Source: Paractinoplanes aksuensis (GTDB taxonomy: Bacteria > Actinomycetota > Actinomycetes > Mycobacteriales > Micromonosporaceae). From it: a stretch of 64,000 nt of DNA. Positions 25,772 to 34,672 of this stretch are shown here, piece by piece. Positions within the stretch are counted from its first letter, which is position 1. Each line of letters starts with the position of its first letter. Both the position numbers and the translations under genes were made by a program. Below the pieces are notes generated by a model, which was not told the origin of the DNA, searched no databases, and saw nothing but the letters and a program-made list of their open reading frames with translations. The stretch is taken from the NCBI RefSeq assembly GCF_024137025.1, contig NZ_JAMYJR010000051.1, forward strand, positions 62,001-126,000, read 5' to 3'.

Positions 25772-26541
25772 CAGACCTCCCCGAAGTTGGCCGCGACCGT
25801 GCCCAGCCCGGTCAACGTGGCCGTGACCTCCATGCCCGGCACCACCGGGACCATCGGCCCGAGCGCGCCCGACAGCACCACCTGGCCCGCCCGCAGCGGG
25901 TCGCCGTGGTCGCGGGCGGCCGCGGCCAGCCAGGCCAGCGCCGCCAGGGGGTCACCCAGGCAGGCCGCGCCCGACCCCTTGGAGACGACCTCGCCGTCCA
26001 CGCTCATCTCCATCTGCACGTCGACCGGCCGCAGCGTGTCGAGCCGCACCCGCGCGTCGCCCAGCACGAACAGGGCGCTGGAGGCGTTGTCGGCGATCGT
26101 GTCGGCGATGCTGATGTCCCAGCCGGCGATGCGGCTGTCGACGATCTCGAGCGCGGGCGCCATCTCGTCGACCGCGTTCCAGACGTCGTCCGGCGTGAAG
26201 TCGCCGGTCAGGTCGGCCCGCAACAGGAAAGCGACCTCGGCCTCGATCCGCGGCTGCAGCAGGCCGCCGACCGGAATGGGGTCGAGCGCGCTGACGTCCA
26301 TGTCGTCGAACAGCACCCCGAAGTCGGGCTGGTCGACGCCGAGCTGCTTCTGCACGGCGGGCGAGGTCAGGCCGACCTTGTGGCCGACGATCCGGGCCGT
26401 GCGCAGCCGCAGCTCGGTCTGTTCGCGCTGGACGGCGTACGCGGCCTCGATGTCGTCGGCGCCGATGAGGTCACGGACGGGCGGGCACGGGGTCTTGGTG
26501 CGCTGCGCGTCGAGCAGGCGTTGCGCCGCGGGAGTGGTCAT
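25771..26541 (-). CDS. mhpD: 2-keto-4-pentenoate (2-hydroxypentadienoate) hydratase
   Basis: 256 aa from ATG 26541. FAA-hydrolase-like fold with GHKVGLTSPAVQKQLGV, the metal-ligand motif PRIEAEVAFLL, and ALEIVDSRI, all diagnostic of MhpD/HsaE-type hydratases. It adds water to 2-oxopent-4-enoate, giving 4-hydroxy-2-oxovalerate for the aldolase. First enzyme of the lower meta-cleavage segment. No ring-cleaving dioxygenase or hydrolase is in the window, so it must be supplied from elsewhere. Confidence 0.93.
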   Translation of the reverse strand: MTTPAAQRLLDAQRTKTPCPPVRDLIGADDIEAAYAVQREQTELRLRTARIVGHKVGLTSPAVQKQLGVDQPDFGVLFDDMDVSALDPIPVGGLLQPRIEAEVAFLLRADLTGDFTPDDVWNAVDEMAPALEIVDSRIAGWDISIADTIADNASSALFVLGDARVRLDTLRPVDVQMEMSVDGEVVSKGSGAACLGDPLAALAWLAAAARDHGDPLRAGQVVLSGALGPMVPVVPGMEVTATLTGLGTVAANFGEV

Positions 26542-26590
26542 GCCCCGACGATGCCTGATCCGGGCCCGCGCGGCCTACCGAAGAGTTCCG

Positions 26591-27334
26591 CTAGCCGGAA
26601 CTTTTTCGCCGGGCCAGCGTGGCCGCGATGCCGGCCGCGGCCGCCTTGACCGACCCGGCGTGCTGCTGGGGGCGGAACCGGGTGGCCGGTCCGGCCACGC
26701 TGATGGCGGCCACGGCCACGTCGTCGGGGTCGAGCACCGGGGCGCCGACGCAGACGATGCCGACCGCCGACTCCTCGGCCTCGAAGGTCACTCGCGTCTC
26801 GGCCGCCTCGTCGAGCTGCTTGCGCAGGATCAGCGCCGACGTCACGGTCCGCGGCGCGAGGCGGGCCAGCGGCGCTGCGAGGACCTCGGCCCGTACGGGA
26901 TCCGGCGCGAACGCCAGCAACGCCTTGCCGATGGCCGTGGCGTGCAGCGGCATCCGCCCGCCGAGCCGCGAGGGCGCCCGGGCCTGCCGGTGGCCGCCGA
27001 TCTTGGCCACGTAGACGACCTCGGCGCCCTCCCGCAGACCCAGATGCACAGTCTCGTGCGTACGTTCGTAGAGGTCCTCGAGAAACGGCGTGGCCACCTC
27101 GATCAGGCTGCGCTCGACCGAGGCCCGCATGCCGAGCGCGAACAGGTAGCCGCTGAGGTGGAACTTGCCGTCGCCGGCCCGATCGAGCAGGCGGGCCTCG
27201 ACCATCTCGCCGGTCAGCCGGTGCAGCGTCGCCTTGGCCAGGCCCGTACGCCGTTGCAGCTCGGCGAACCCGAGGCCACGGTCGTCGGCACCGAAGGCGC
27301 CGAGGATGGCCGACACCTTGGCGATCACCGTCAT
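26591..27334 (-). CDS. IclR-family transcriptional regulator
   Basis: 247 aa from ATG 27334. N-terminal winged HTH (LGFAELQRRTGLAKATLHRL) followed by the IclR effector domain (GREGAEVVYVAKIGGHRQAR-like segment, PLHATAIGKALLAF, EEESAVGIVCVGAPV-like segment). It precedes the hydratase gene by 49 bp on the same strand, so it probably autoregulates and controls the meta-cleavage operon in response to an aromatic intermediate. It is divergent from the PPOX gene with only 25 bp between start codons, so both promoters must overlap the opposite coding region. Confidence 0.9.
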   Translation of the reverse strand: MTVIAKVSAILGAFGADDRGLGFAELQRRTGLAKATLHRLTGEMVEARLLDRAGDGKFHLSGYLFALGMRASVERSLIEVATPFLEDLYERTHETVHLGLREGAEVVYVAKIGGHRQARAPSRLGGRMPLHATAIGKALLAFAPDPVRAEVLAAPLARLAPRTVTSALILRKQLDEAAETRVTFEAEESAVGIVCVGAPVLDPDDVAVAAISVAGPATRFRPQQHAGSVKAAAAGIAATLARRKSSG

Positions 27335-27359
27335 ACCGACCAAGCCTAGGGTGGAGCCC

Positions 27360-27770
27360 ATGTCTACGACTCCCATGCCCCAGCCGGTCATCGACATGTT
27401 GCGCCTGCCGAACCCGGCCGTGATGGCCACGGTGGCCAAGGACGGCCGCCCGGTCAGCGTCGCCACCTGGTACATCCTCGAGGACGACGGCCGCATCCTG
27501 CTCGGGCTGGACGCCAAGCGCGCCCGCATCAAGCACATGGAGCGGGACCCGCGCATCTCGCTCACGGTGCTGGCCCAGGACGACTGGTACACCCACGTCA
27601 GCCTGCAGGGCAACGTCGTCTCGATCGTCCCCGACGAGGGCCTGCGCGAGATCGACCGCCTCTCCCGCCACTACGGCGGCCAGCCCTACGCCAACCGCGA
27701 GAGCCCCCGGGTCGCCGCCCACGTCGAGATCACCCACTGGCACGTGTGGGGCAAGCTGCGCAACGCCTGA
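27360..27770 (+). CDS. PPOX-class (split beta-barrel) probable F420-dependent oxidoreductase
   Basis: 136 aa from ATG 27360, with GGTGGAG upstream. Short flavin-reductase-like barrel: NPAVMATVAKDGRPVSVATW, RARIKHMERDPRISLTVL, and HVEITHWHVWGKL at the C terminus match the actinobacterial PPOX/F420 families. Substrate unknown. Stop overlaps the next gene's start by one base (TGATG). Being divergent from IclR, it may be co-regulated with the aromatic operon. Confidence 0.85.
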   Translation: MSTTPMPQPVIDMLRLPNPAVMATVAKDGRPVSVATWYILEDDGRILLGLDAKRARIKHMERDPRISLTVLAQDDWYTHVSLQGNVVSIVPDEGLREIDRLSRHYGGQPYANRESPRVAAHVEITHWHVWGKLRNA

Positions 27771-28411
27771 TGGGCGCCGACGCCGAGATCTACGTCTTCG
27801 ACTACGACCGCTACCGCGCCGAGGTGGTGCCCCGCCTGCTCGAAGTGGTCGGCGGGGCCGGCCCGACCCCGTGGTTCGAGGGCGTGTGCCGCCGCCTCGG
27901 CGAACACTTCGAGGACGAGTGGCGCGACCTGGTCGAGGAGCTGCGCGAGCGGCCCGCCGACTGGTCCCGCCACTGCACCTTTCTCGGCGACGACCTGCGC
28001 CATCTGGGTCCACGCCCTGCCAACCGCGACGCGTGGGCCCGCACCGGCCGCCGGGAAGAGACCCGCCGCCTGATGGACGACCTGCGCCACAAACGCACGA
28101 CGGTGGAGCCGCCCACAGCCGCGAAATGGGGCCAGCTGCGCTGCGCGTCGGTCACCTGCCCGGAACGGACGCGCTGCCTGCTGCACGAACAGGCGGGCGA
28201 GTTCGGCCCCGACATGCTCTATTGGCTGTACGAGGCCGTGGCCGCCGAATGCTGCGTCGGTGAGCGCGAGTTCCTCGGCCGCAACGCCACCCTGCACGAC
28301 TTCGTGCCCACGCTGCGCGCCCTCGGCCTGTCCCCCACCGATCCGGTGTTCACCCTGCTCGAGGCGCTCGGCGACCGCGGCGGCGCGCTCGGCCACGACG
28401 TCAGCGGCTGA
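27770..28411 (+). CDS. Hypothetical cytoplasmic protein (213 aa)
   Basis: ATG 27770 overlaps the PPOX stop. The product has ADAEIYVFDYDRYRAEVVP at the N terminus, a middle segment rich in Arg and Asp, a Cys pair in LRCASVTCPERTRC, and a C-terminal helix (DPVFTLLEALGDRGGALG). No transmembrane segments or signal. Codon use is like its neighbours. I do not recognise a characterised family; the Cys cluster might bind a metal. Coupling with the PPOX gene is the only clue to its function. Confidence 0.6.
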   Translation: MGADAEIYVFDYDRYRAEVVPRLLEVVGGAGPTPWFEGVCRRLGEHFEDEWRDLVEELRERPADWSRHCTFLGDDLRHLGPRPANRDAWARTGRREETRRLMDDLRHKRTTVEPPTAAKWGQLRCASVTCPERTRCLLHEQAGEFGPDMLYWLYEAVAAECCVGEREFLGRNATLHDFVPTLRALGLSPTDPVFTLLEALGDRGGALGHDVSG

Positions 28412-28451
28412 GCCCCCAGCCCCGTTCGGCTCATCCGGCCCGGCTCGACGG

Positions 28452-28874
28452 TCAGACGCCTCCGATCTCCGAGCGCAGGGTCCGCAGCGACTTCTTGGTC
28501 GGCTCGTGGATCCAGTAGGCCCACCCGTCGATAGACGTCTCGACCAGGTCACCGAGAGCCGGAGAAGGCTCCCGGTAGCTGCCCTTGTCCGTCTTGATCC
28601 AGCCATCGTCCTCGATCACGGCCGTGAACGTGCGCCCCTTCCGCACCTGGCTGTGCCGCACGATGTCACCCGCCGCCACCTTCCCGTTGTCGAGAAGCGA
28701 CCGGAGCCGTCCTGGGCTGCGCGGGCCCGCGGTGGGGGCCTCGTTCACGGCACCCGCACCTGAGGGCGGCGGGTCGAGCAGCAGACGCCGCAGGACGTCG
28801 TTCGGCTGCTCGAACCCTTTGACGTTGTTCTCCAGATGCGCATAGACCTCGTCGTCGATTTCGATGCGGCGCAC
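28452..28874 (-). CDS. SeqA-N-like plus RAMA-like domain protein
   Basis: 140 aa from GTG 28874, chosen because AGGAGG lies at 28879-28884 directly before it; an ATG at 28892 is in frame but would leave the ribosome site inside the gene. Residues 1-33 (VRRIEIDDEVYAHLENNVKG, then NDVLRRLLL) match the SeqA N-terminal oligomerisation fold. After a Pro/Gly linker, residues 65-135 (DIVRHSQVRKGRTFTAVIED, then SIDGWAYWIH) resemble RAMA domains, found with restriction and modification proteins and thought to bind nucleic acid. Function unknown. Confidence 0.65.
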   Translation of the reverse strand: MRRIEIDDEVYAHLENNVKGFEQPNDVLRRLLLDPPPSGAGAVNEAPTAGPRSPGRLRSLLDNGKVAAGDIVRHSQVRKGRTFTAVIEDDGWIKTDKGSYREPSPALGDLVETSIDGWAYWIHEPTKKSLRTLRSEIGGV

Positions 28875-28962
28875 GGTTCCTCCTGAGATCACCTATCTCT
28901 GCCCTCTCAGATTCTGTACGGCTAGAGATTTTCTGTCAATCGGAGAATTTCCGAGGAGGGGA

Positions 28963-29568
28963 CTACCGCTTGCGGCAGGTCCAGGTCACCGTGCCGCTGA
29001 TGGTGTCGTCGGGGGCGCTGGCCTCGTGCCGGTTCTTCACGTTGGTGAAGGTCCACGAGCCGCCGCCCTTGCTGTCGGTGCTGGCTCGGGCGGTGGCGCC
29101 CTCGGACCAGTTGCTGTAGATCGCGTCCTCGACCGCGATGTACGGGCTCGGGCCGGATGCCCCGGCGAGCTGGTTCTTGGGGTACGGGCCGGGGCCGGCG
29201 TAGCCGGAGATGAACATGTCCATGGCGACACCGACGGCGCCGACTGGTTCGTCGAGCTCGCCGGCCACCGTGTACCGCTCGGCGCTGCCCTGGGCGTACT
29301 CCGCGCACGTCTTCAGCGGGCCCCGGCCGCCGGACGGGGCGGTCGCGGTGGCCTTGCCCTTGACCGTGACGGCGCCGGTGATGTCGAACTCGAGGGTGAT
29401 CTTCGGGCCCAGGGTGGCCTCGAACTCGTCGGAGATCTCGCTTCCGGGCGGGCCGGTGTCGTAGATCGGGCCGGGGCCTTCCCCGGTGATGTCGTCGCTG
29501 CACGCGGCGAGGGTCGTGATCGCGATGGCGGCCACCAGGGCCGAGGCGGTCCGTCGAGCGCTGAGCAT
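28963..29568 (-). CDS. Lipoprotein of unknown function
   Basis: 201 aa from ATG 29568, behind an AGGAGAG site. Signal MLSARRTASALVAAIAITTL ends in the lipobox LAAC, so the mature protein begins at Cys (about residue 22) and is anchored to the outer face of the membrane. Mature domain of about 180 residues, beta-rich by composition (GPKITLEFDITGAVTVKGKA, FISGYAGPGPYP), with a Cys near each end (KTCAEYA, TWTCRKR). No family recognised. It is divergent from the sensor kinase gene across a 97-bp gap. Confidence 0.75.
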   Translation of the reverse strand: MLSARRTASALVAAIAITTLAACSDDITGEGPGPIYDTGPPGSEISDEFEATLGPKITLEFDITGAVTVKGKATATAPSGGRGPLKTCAEYAQGSAERYTVAGELDEPVGAVGVAMDMFISGYAGPGPYPKNQLAGASGPSPYIAVEDAIYSNWSEGATARASTDSKGGGSWTFTNVKNRHEASAPDDTISGTVTWTCRKR

Positions 29569-29665
29569 GTGCTGTCTCTCCTTGTCTGACCTGTGCGAAC
29601 AGACTGGAGGAGGCCGCCAAAGAAAGACCAAAGAGCCACCCGTACGGGGCAACTATCCTCGCGGT

Positions 29666-30805
29666 ATGCCGACCTCGCTGCGCCGCCCGCTTCTGTTCGA
29701 CGTGGCCGTGTCGGCGTCGGTCGTGGCGCTGTCGACGTGGTGGTGGCATCAGTTCCGGCTGGGTGGGCTGATCTTCGGGCTGCTGGTCGGGGTGGCCCTG
29801 CTGTGGCGCCGCCGGCGGCCGGTTCTCGTCCTCGCGCTGGTGGCCCTGCTGACGGCCGCGACCGCGCCGATCGAGGTCGACGGGACCCGTCTGCACGAGG
29901 GCATGCTGCTGGTGGCCCTGGCCGTGGCGAGCCACGCCGTCCTCGCGTACGCCGAATCGCTGCGCCTGGCCGCGGTCTGCGGGCTCGCGACCCTGGTCGG
30001 CGCGGCCCTGCTCGTCGAGCGACCGCCCGTCGAGATCGAGAACGTCGGCTCCTCGGCCGTGGGTCTGCTGGGCTTCGCCGCCGTGGTGTGGGCGGCCGCG
30101 CTGAGTGTCCGGTTCTCCCGCCAGCAGCGAGCGACCGTCGAGGACCGCCGCCGGGCCGCCGAGCGCGAACGGGAGCAACTGGCCCTGGTCGCCGTGGCCG
30201 AGGAACGGGCCCGGATCGCCCGGGAGCTGCACGACATCGTCGCCCACTCGCTCTCGGTGATCGTCTTGCAGGCCAACGGCGGTGAGTACGCGTTCGAGCG
30301 CGACCCCGCCCGGGCCCGTGCGGCCCTGCGCACGATCGGCGCGACCGGCCGCGACGCGCTGGAGGAAATCCGCCAGTTGGTGCAGATCCTGCGCGGCGAC
30401 GGCGACGAGCCGACCGACCACGCCGTGACCTCGGTCGTGGAGCGGGCCCGCGCCGCCGGAGTGACAGTCGACCTGGTCGTGGACGGCGACCCGCCCGAGC
30501 TGCCGGGCGGCGTGGCGCTGGCCGTCTACCGGATCGTCCAGGAGTCGCTGACCAACACGTTGAAACATGCCGGTCCGGCCCCGTCGGCCACCGTCCGCGT
30601 CAGCTACCGGGCGGGCGCGGTCGAGCTCGAGGTCACCGACACCGGCGTCGGCGGCGTGGCCGTCCCGGGCGGCGGGCACGGGCTGGTCGGCATGCGGGAG
30701 CGGGCCACCCTCTACGGCGGGACGTTCGACGCCGGGCCGGCGCTGGGTGGCGGCTGGCGGGTCCGCGCGAGCATCCCGCTGACCGGCGCGGCGGTGCCGG
30801 CGTGA
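29666..30805 (+). CDS. Two-component sensor histidine kinase (NarL/DesK type)
   Basis: 379 aa from ATG 29666. Four to five membrane helices (residues 1-150), a short coiled linker, then the HisKA_3 box ARIARELHDIVAHSLSVIVL with the phospho-His at about 189, and HATPase motifs YRIVQESLTNTLKHAG and GHGLVGMRERATLYGG. The stop overlaps the regulator start (GTGA). An ABC transporter with an ATPase and a large permease follows 125 bp after the pair. Kinase-regulator-LolD/MacB-type ABC is a frequent actinobacterial arrangement for envelope or antimicrobial-peptide response. Confidence 0.93.
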   Translation: MPTSLRRPLLFDVAVSASVVALSTWWWHQFRLGGLIFGLLVGVALLWRRRRPVLVLALVALLTAATAPIEVDGTRLHEGMLLVALAVASHAVLAYAESLRLAAVCGLATLVGAALLVERPPVEIENVGSSAVGLLGFAAVVWAAALSVRFSRQQRATVEDRRRAAEREREQLALVAVAEERARIARELHDIVAHSLSVIVLQANGGEYAFERDPARARAALRTIGATGRDALEEIRQLVQILRGDGDEPTDHAVTSVVERARAAGVTVDLVVDGDPPELPGGVALAVYRIVQESLTNTLKHAGPAPSATVRVSYRAGAVELEVTDTGVGGVAVPGGGHGLVGMRERATLYGGTFDAGPALGGGWRVRASIPLTGAAVPA

Positions 30806-31464
30806 TCCGGGTCGTGCTGGTCGACGATCAGCAGCTGGTGCGGGCCGGGTTCCGCATGGTGCTCGACTACCAGGACGACCTCGAGGTGGTGGGTGAGGCC
30901 GGCGACGGGGCCGAGGCGCTGCGTCTGCTGCGCACCACCGAGGCCGACGTCGTGGTGATGGACCTGCGCATGCCGGTGCTGGACGGGGTGGCCGCGACCC
31001 GGCAGATCTGCGCGGCCGGGCCGGCGCCGCGGGTGCTGGTGCTGACCACGTTCGACACCGACGAGGAGGCGTTCGCGGCTTTGCAGGCGGGGGCCAGCGG
31101 GTTCCTGCTCAAGAGCGTGCCGCCGGAGGAGCTGCTGTCGGCGATCCGGGTCGTGGCCGGGGGCGAGGCCGTGGTGGCGCCGCGGGTGACCCGGCGGCTG
31201 CTCGACCGTTTCGCCGGCCGGCTGGTGCCGCGGAGCGATGCTGCGGCGGCCGCGCCCGAGCTGACCGACCGCGAGAAAGAAGTGCTGCTGCTCATCGCCC
31301 AGGGTCTGTCGAACGTCGAGATCGGCGGGCGGCTGCAGGTGGCCGAGGCCACGGTCAAGACCCACATCGGGCGGATCCTGGCCAAGCTGGGTCTGCGCGA
31401 CCGGGTCCAGGCCGTCGTTTTCGCGTACGAGTCGGGTCTGGTCCGCCCGGGCCGCGATACCTGA
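30802..31464 (+). CDS. NarL/FixJ-family response regulator
   Basis: 220 aa from GTG 30802. Receiver with Asp54 in VVVMDLRMPVLDG, Thr in LTTF and Lys in LLKSVPPEE, and a LuxR-type HTH (TDREKEVLLLIAQGLSNVEI, ATVKTHIGRILAKLGL). It is similar in length and sequence to the 4511-5173 regulator, so they are paralogues. Likely target: the ABC genes immediately downstream. Confidence 0.95.
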   Translation: MIRVVLVDDQQLVRAGFRMVLDYQDDLEVVGEAGDGAEALRLLRTTEADVVVMDLRMPVLDGVAATRQICAAGPAPRVLVLTTFDTDEEAFAALQAGASGFLLKSVPPEELLSAIRVVAGGEAVVAPRVTRRLLDRFAGRLVPRSDAAAAAPELTDREKEVLLLIAQGLSNVEIGGRLQVAEATVKTHIGRILAKLGLRDRVQAVVFAYESGLVRPGRDT

Positions 31465-31482
31465 GTCGCAGGCCCACGGCGT

Positions 31483-31502
31483 CGTACGACTCAGGTCGTA
31501 CG
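31483..31502 (+). terminator. Hairpin after the second response regulator
   Basis: CGTACGAC-TCAG-GTCGTACG: 8-bp perfect stem, 19 bp past the stop. It separates the two-component genes from the ABC genes, which therefore have their own promoter or depend on read-through. Confidence 0.6.
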
Positions 31503-31589
31503 CCGGGAACCAGCACCACGACGGACGCCGGGCCGGCCGGTGCTCTTTAGCGTCGAAATCACTGATCATCGACGTACGGGAGACCCAAC

Positions 31590-32294
31590 GTGCCCGCTCT
31601 GCAGGCCATCGGCCTACACAAGGTGTACGGCCGCGGCGACGCCGCCGTGACCGCGCTCGACGACGTGGACGTCACGTTCGAGGCGGGCCGGTTCCACGCC
31701 ATCATGGGCGCGTCCGGCTCCGGCAAGTCGACGCTGCTGCACTGCCTGGCCGGCCTCGACCGGCCCACCCGGGGTGTCGTACGCCTGGGCGAAGCCGATC
31801 TGACCACGCTGACCGACGAGAAGCTGACGCTGCTGCGGCGCGACCACGTGGGTTTCGTGTTCCAGAAGTTCAACCTGCTGCCGGTGCTGTCGGCCCGCGA
31901 GAACATCCTGCTGCCGCTGGCCATCGCCGGCCGCAGACCCGACCCGCAGTGGTTCGAGCAGGTGGTGGCCGCGGTCGGGCTGGCCGACCGGCTCGGGCAC
32001 CGGCCCTCGGAGCTGTCCGGCGGGCAGCAGCAGCGGGTGGCCGTGGCCCGGGCGCTGATCACCCGGCCCTGGGTGGTGTTCGCCGACGAGCCGACCGGCA
32101 ACCTGGACTCGCGCTCGGGCGACGAGGTGCTCGGCCTGCTGCGCGACGCGGTGACCCAGCTCGGGCAGACCGTGGTGATGGTGACGCACGACGTGCACGC
32201 GGCCGCCCGCTGCGACCGGGTCGTGTTCCTGCAGGACGGCCGGTTCGCGTACACGGTCGAGGACCCGGCCGGGCTGCTCGAAGGGGCCCGGTGA
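31590..32294 (+). CDS. ABC transporter ATPase, LolD/MacB type
   Basis: 234 aa from GTG 31590. Walker A GASGSGKST, Q loop FVFQKFNLLPVLSARENILL, signature LSGGQQQRVAVARAL, Walker B VVFADEPTGNLDSRSG, and the H-loop VTHDVHAAARC. This is the family that powers FtsX-like permeases in lipoprotein release or antimicrobial-peptide efflux. The last bases overlap the permease start (GTGA). Confidence 0.95.
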   Translation: MPALQAIGLHKVYGRGDAAVTALDDVDVTFEAGRFHAIMGASGSGKSTLLHCLAGLDRPTRGVVRLGEADLTTLTDEKLTLLRRDHVGFVFQKFNLLPVLSARENILLPLAIAGRRPDPQWFEQVVAAVGLADRLGHRPSELSGGQQQRVAVARALITRPWVVFADEPTGNLDSRSGDEVLGLLRDAVTQLGQTVVMVTHDVHAAARCDRVVFLQDGRFAYTVEDPAGLLEGAR

Positions 32295-34672
32295 CCGGCA
32301 TGTTGCGGCTTACCTTGCGTACGGCCCGGGCCAACCTGACCCGGTCGTTGCTCTCGTCGCTGGCCGTGGTGCTGGGCGTCGCCTTCGTCGCGGGCAGCCT
32401 GATGTTCACCGACGGCCTGGCCCAGGCCATGACCGGCCGGGCGGCCGACCAGTACCGGGCCGTCGACGTCGAGGTGACGTCGACCGCGCGCTGGCCCGAC
32501 GACATCGTCGAGCGGGTACGGAAGATCGACGGCGTGCGGGCGGCCGAGGAAACGTGGTCGCTGTACTCGGTGGGCCTGGCCGCCGCCGACGGCCGCAAGA
32601 TCGGCGGCGACCACGAGGCGGTCAGCGTGCCCAGCGCCGCGTCGTTGCAGTCTCTGGTGACCAGCCAGGGCCGGGTGCCGTCGGCGTCGGGCGAGGTCGT
32701 CATCGACGAACGCACCGCCGGCCGCGAGCGCCTGCGGATCGGCGACCGGCTGCTGATCAGCAACTTCGGCGGCGAGGCCCGCACCTACACGCTGGTCGGC
32801 CTGACCCCGGCCACGGCCGGCTCGGGCGCCCTGCTCGCCCTGACCACGGCCGACACGGAAGCCGTAGCCGGTTGGCCGTCGAGCACGATCGTCGTCGACG
32901 CCGCCGACGGCGTGAGCGACGAGGACCTCGCGGCCCGGATCGCGAGCGCGATCGGCGCCCAGGCCCTCCCCCACGACGAGTTGGTGCGCCAGGCCGAGGA
33001 CGCGGCGGTCGGCGACGCCGAGACGTTCCGCAACGGGCTGCTGGCCTTCGCCGTGATCGCGGTCGGCATGGCCGCGTTCGTCATCGCCAACACGTTCACC
33101 ATCCTGCTGGCCCAGCGCACCCGCGAGACCGCCCTGCTGCGCCTGGTCGGCGCCACCCGCCGCCAGGTGTTCCGCTCGGTCGTTCTCGAGGCGGCCGTGA
33201 TCGGCCTCGGTGGGTCGGTGCTCGGCCTCGGCGGTGGATTCCTTCTGGCGTACGCGCTTCCGGCCGCCCTGTCCGCCCTGGGCGCACCGGCCGACGTGGC
33301 CCCGGTGGTCTCGGTCAAGACGGCGATCGTGGCTCTGGTCGTCGGGGTCGGCGTGACCGTGTTGTCGGCCCTGCTGCCGGCCCGGCGCGGCACCGCCGTC
33401 CCGCCCGTGGCCGCCCTCTCCGACGCCGCCGTGCAGGTCGCACGGCCCACCGGCCGCGGCCGAAGGATGAGCGGCATCGTCACACTCGCCGCCGGTCTGG
33501 CCGGCCTGTTCGCCGCGACAGCAGTCGGCAAGATCCAGATCGTGGCGGCCGGCACCGTGCTCACCGTCATCGGGTTCCTGCTGCTCAGCCCCGTCGTGGT
33601 GCCCGCCCTGGTGCGGCTCGTGGCCCGCCCGCTGGGCCGCGTGGGCGGGGCGACGATCGCGCTCGCCCTGCTCAACGCCGTCCGCAACCCGCGCCGCATC
33701 GCCACCACGACCAACGCGCTGGTCCTCGGCGTCACCCTGGTCGGCACGTTCACGCTCATCGCCCGCAGCGCCGAGGCTCCCGCCGAACGCCGCGCCGACG
33801 AGAAGATGGTCGCGCAGTTCCTGATCACCGACTCGGCCGACTTCAGCATCCTGCCACCCACCCTGCTCGACGCCCTGCGCGGCCAGTCGCAGATCGGCGC
33901 CCTGCACCCCAACTACGAGACCTTCGACGACCAGTCCGGCCTCGAGATCCACACCGGAGCCCCGCGTCCCGGCGCCGCGGTGGTCACCGCCGACACGGGC
34001 GTCGCGCCCGGCGGCACCATCAAAATCCACGGCCGTACGTTCGAAGTCACCTCGATCAGGCCGGGCACCCAGACCGCATGGCTGACACCCGACGACATCA
34101 CTGCCGTGTTCGACGAGCCCCGCCTGGCCGAGGTGCAGGCCGACCCCGCAGCCGGAGTCTCCGCCGGCGCCGCCCGCGACGCGATCGACCGCGCGCTGGC
34201 CGCGTTCCCGGCCGCCGTCGCCTACGACCGCGACGAGTACGCCGAACGACTCAACGCCCGGCTCAACGAGGGCCTGGGCGTGGTGACGGCCCTGCTCGCG
34301 CTGGCCGTGATCATCGCCCTGGTCGGCGTGGCCAACACCCTGACCCTGTCGGTGGTCGAACGCACCCGCGAGAACGCCCTGCTACGAGCGATCGGCCTGA
34401 CCCGCCGCGGCCTGCGCCTGACGCTGGCCACCGAGGCGCTGGTGATGGCCCTGACCGGCACGCTCATCGGCGTCCTCCTCAGCGTGGGCATCACGTTGTC
34501 GGCACTGGGCGCAGTCGAGGTCCACGGCTCCGGCCTGTCCCTGGCCATGCCCTGGGACCGCCTGGGTGTGCTGCTGGCGGTGGCCGCGCTGGCCTCGCTG
34601 GCCGCCTCGATCCTGCCCGCCCGCCGCGCCGTCCGCCTTCCCCTCGCCGAAAACCTGGCCGCCGACGGCTGA
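32291..34672 (+). CDS. FtsX/MacB-type ABC transporter permease
   Basis: 793 aa from GTG 32291 (ATG 32300 is an alternative). N-terminal helix (LLSSLAVVLGVAFVAGSLMF), a large extracytoplasmic domain (about residues 55-240), three helices with the FtsX motif NTFTILLAQRTRETALLRLV, a central two-helix segment, a second extracytoplasmic domain, and a second FtsX unit with TRENALLRAIGLTRRGLRL. The duplicated layout is that of single-polypeptide permeases that use one ATPase dimer. It probably handles a hydrophobic peptide or lipid substrate under the two-component system upstream. Confidence 0.9.
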   Translation: MTGMLRLTLRTARANLTRSLLSSLAVVLGVAFVAGSLMFTDGLAQAMTGRAADQYRAVDVEVTSTARWPDDIVERVRKIDGVRAAEETWSLYSVGLAAADGRKIGGDHEAVSVPSAASLQSLVTSQGRVPSASGEVVIDERTAGRERLRIGDRLLISNFGGEARTYTLVGLTPATAGSGALLALTTADTEAVAGWPSSTIVVDAADGVSDEDLAARIASAIGAQALPHDELVRQAEDAAVGDAETFRNGLLAFAVIAVGMAAFVIANTFTILLAQRTRETALLRLVGATRRQVFRSVVLEAAVIGLGGSVLGLGGGFLLAYALPAALSALGAPADVAPVVSVKTAIVALVVGVGVTVLSALLPARRGTAVPPVAALSDAAVQVARPTGRGRRMSGIVTLAAGLAGLFAATAVGKIQIVAAGTVLTVIGFLLLSPVVVPALVRLVARPLGRVGGATIALALLNAVRNPRRIATTTNALVLGVTLVGTFTLIARSAEAPAERRADEKMVAQFLITDSADFSILPPTLLDALRGQSQIGALHPNYETFDDQSGLEIHTGAPRPGAAVVTADTGVAPGGTIKIHGRTFEVTSIRPGTQTAWLTPDDITAVFDEPRLAEVQADPAAGVSAGAARDAIDRALAAFPAAVAYDRDEYAERLNARLNEGLGVVTALLALAVIIALVGVANTLTLSVVERTRENALLRAIGLTRRGLRLTLATEALVMALTGTLIGVLLSVGITLSALGAVEVHGSGLSLAMPWDRLGVLLAVAALASLAASILPARRAVRLPLAENLAADG

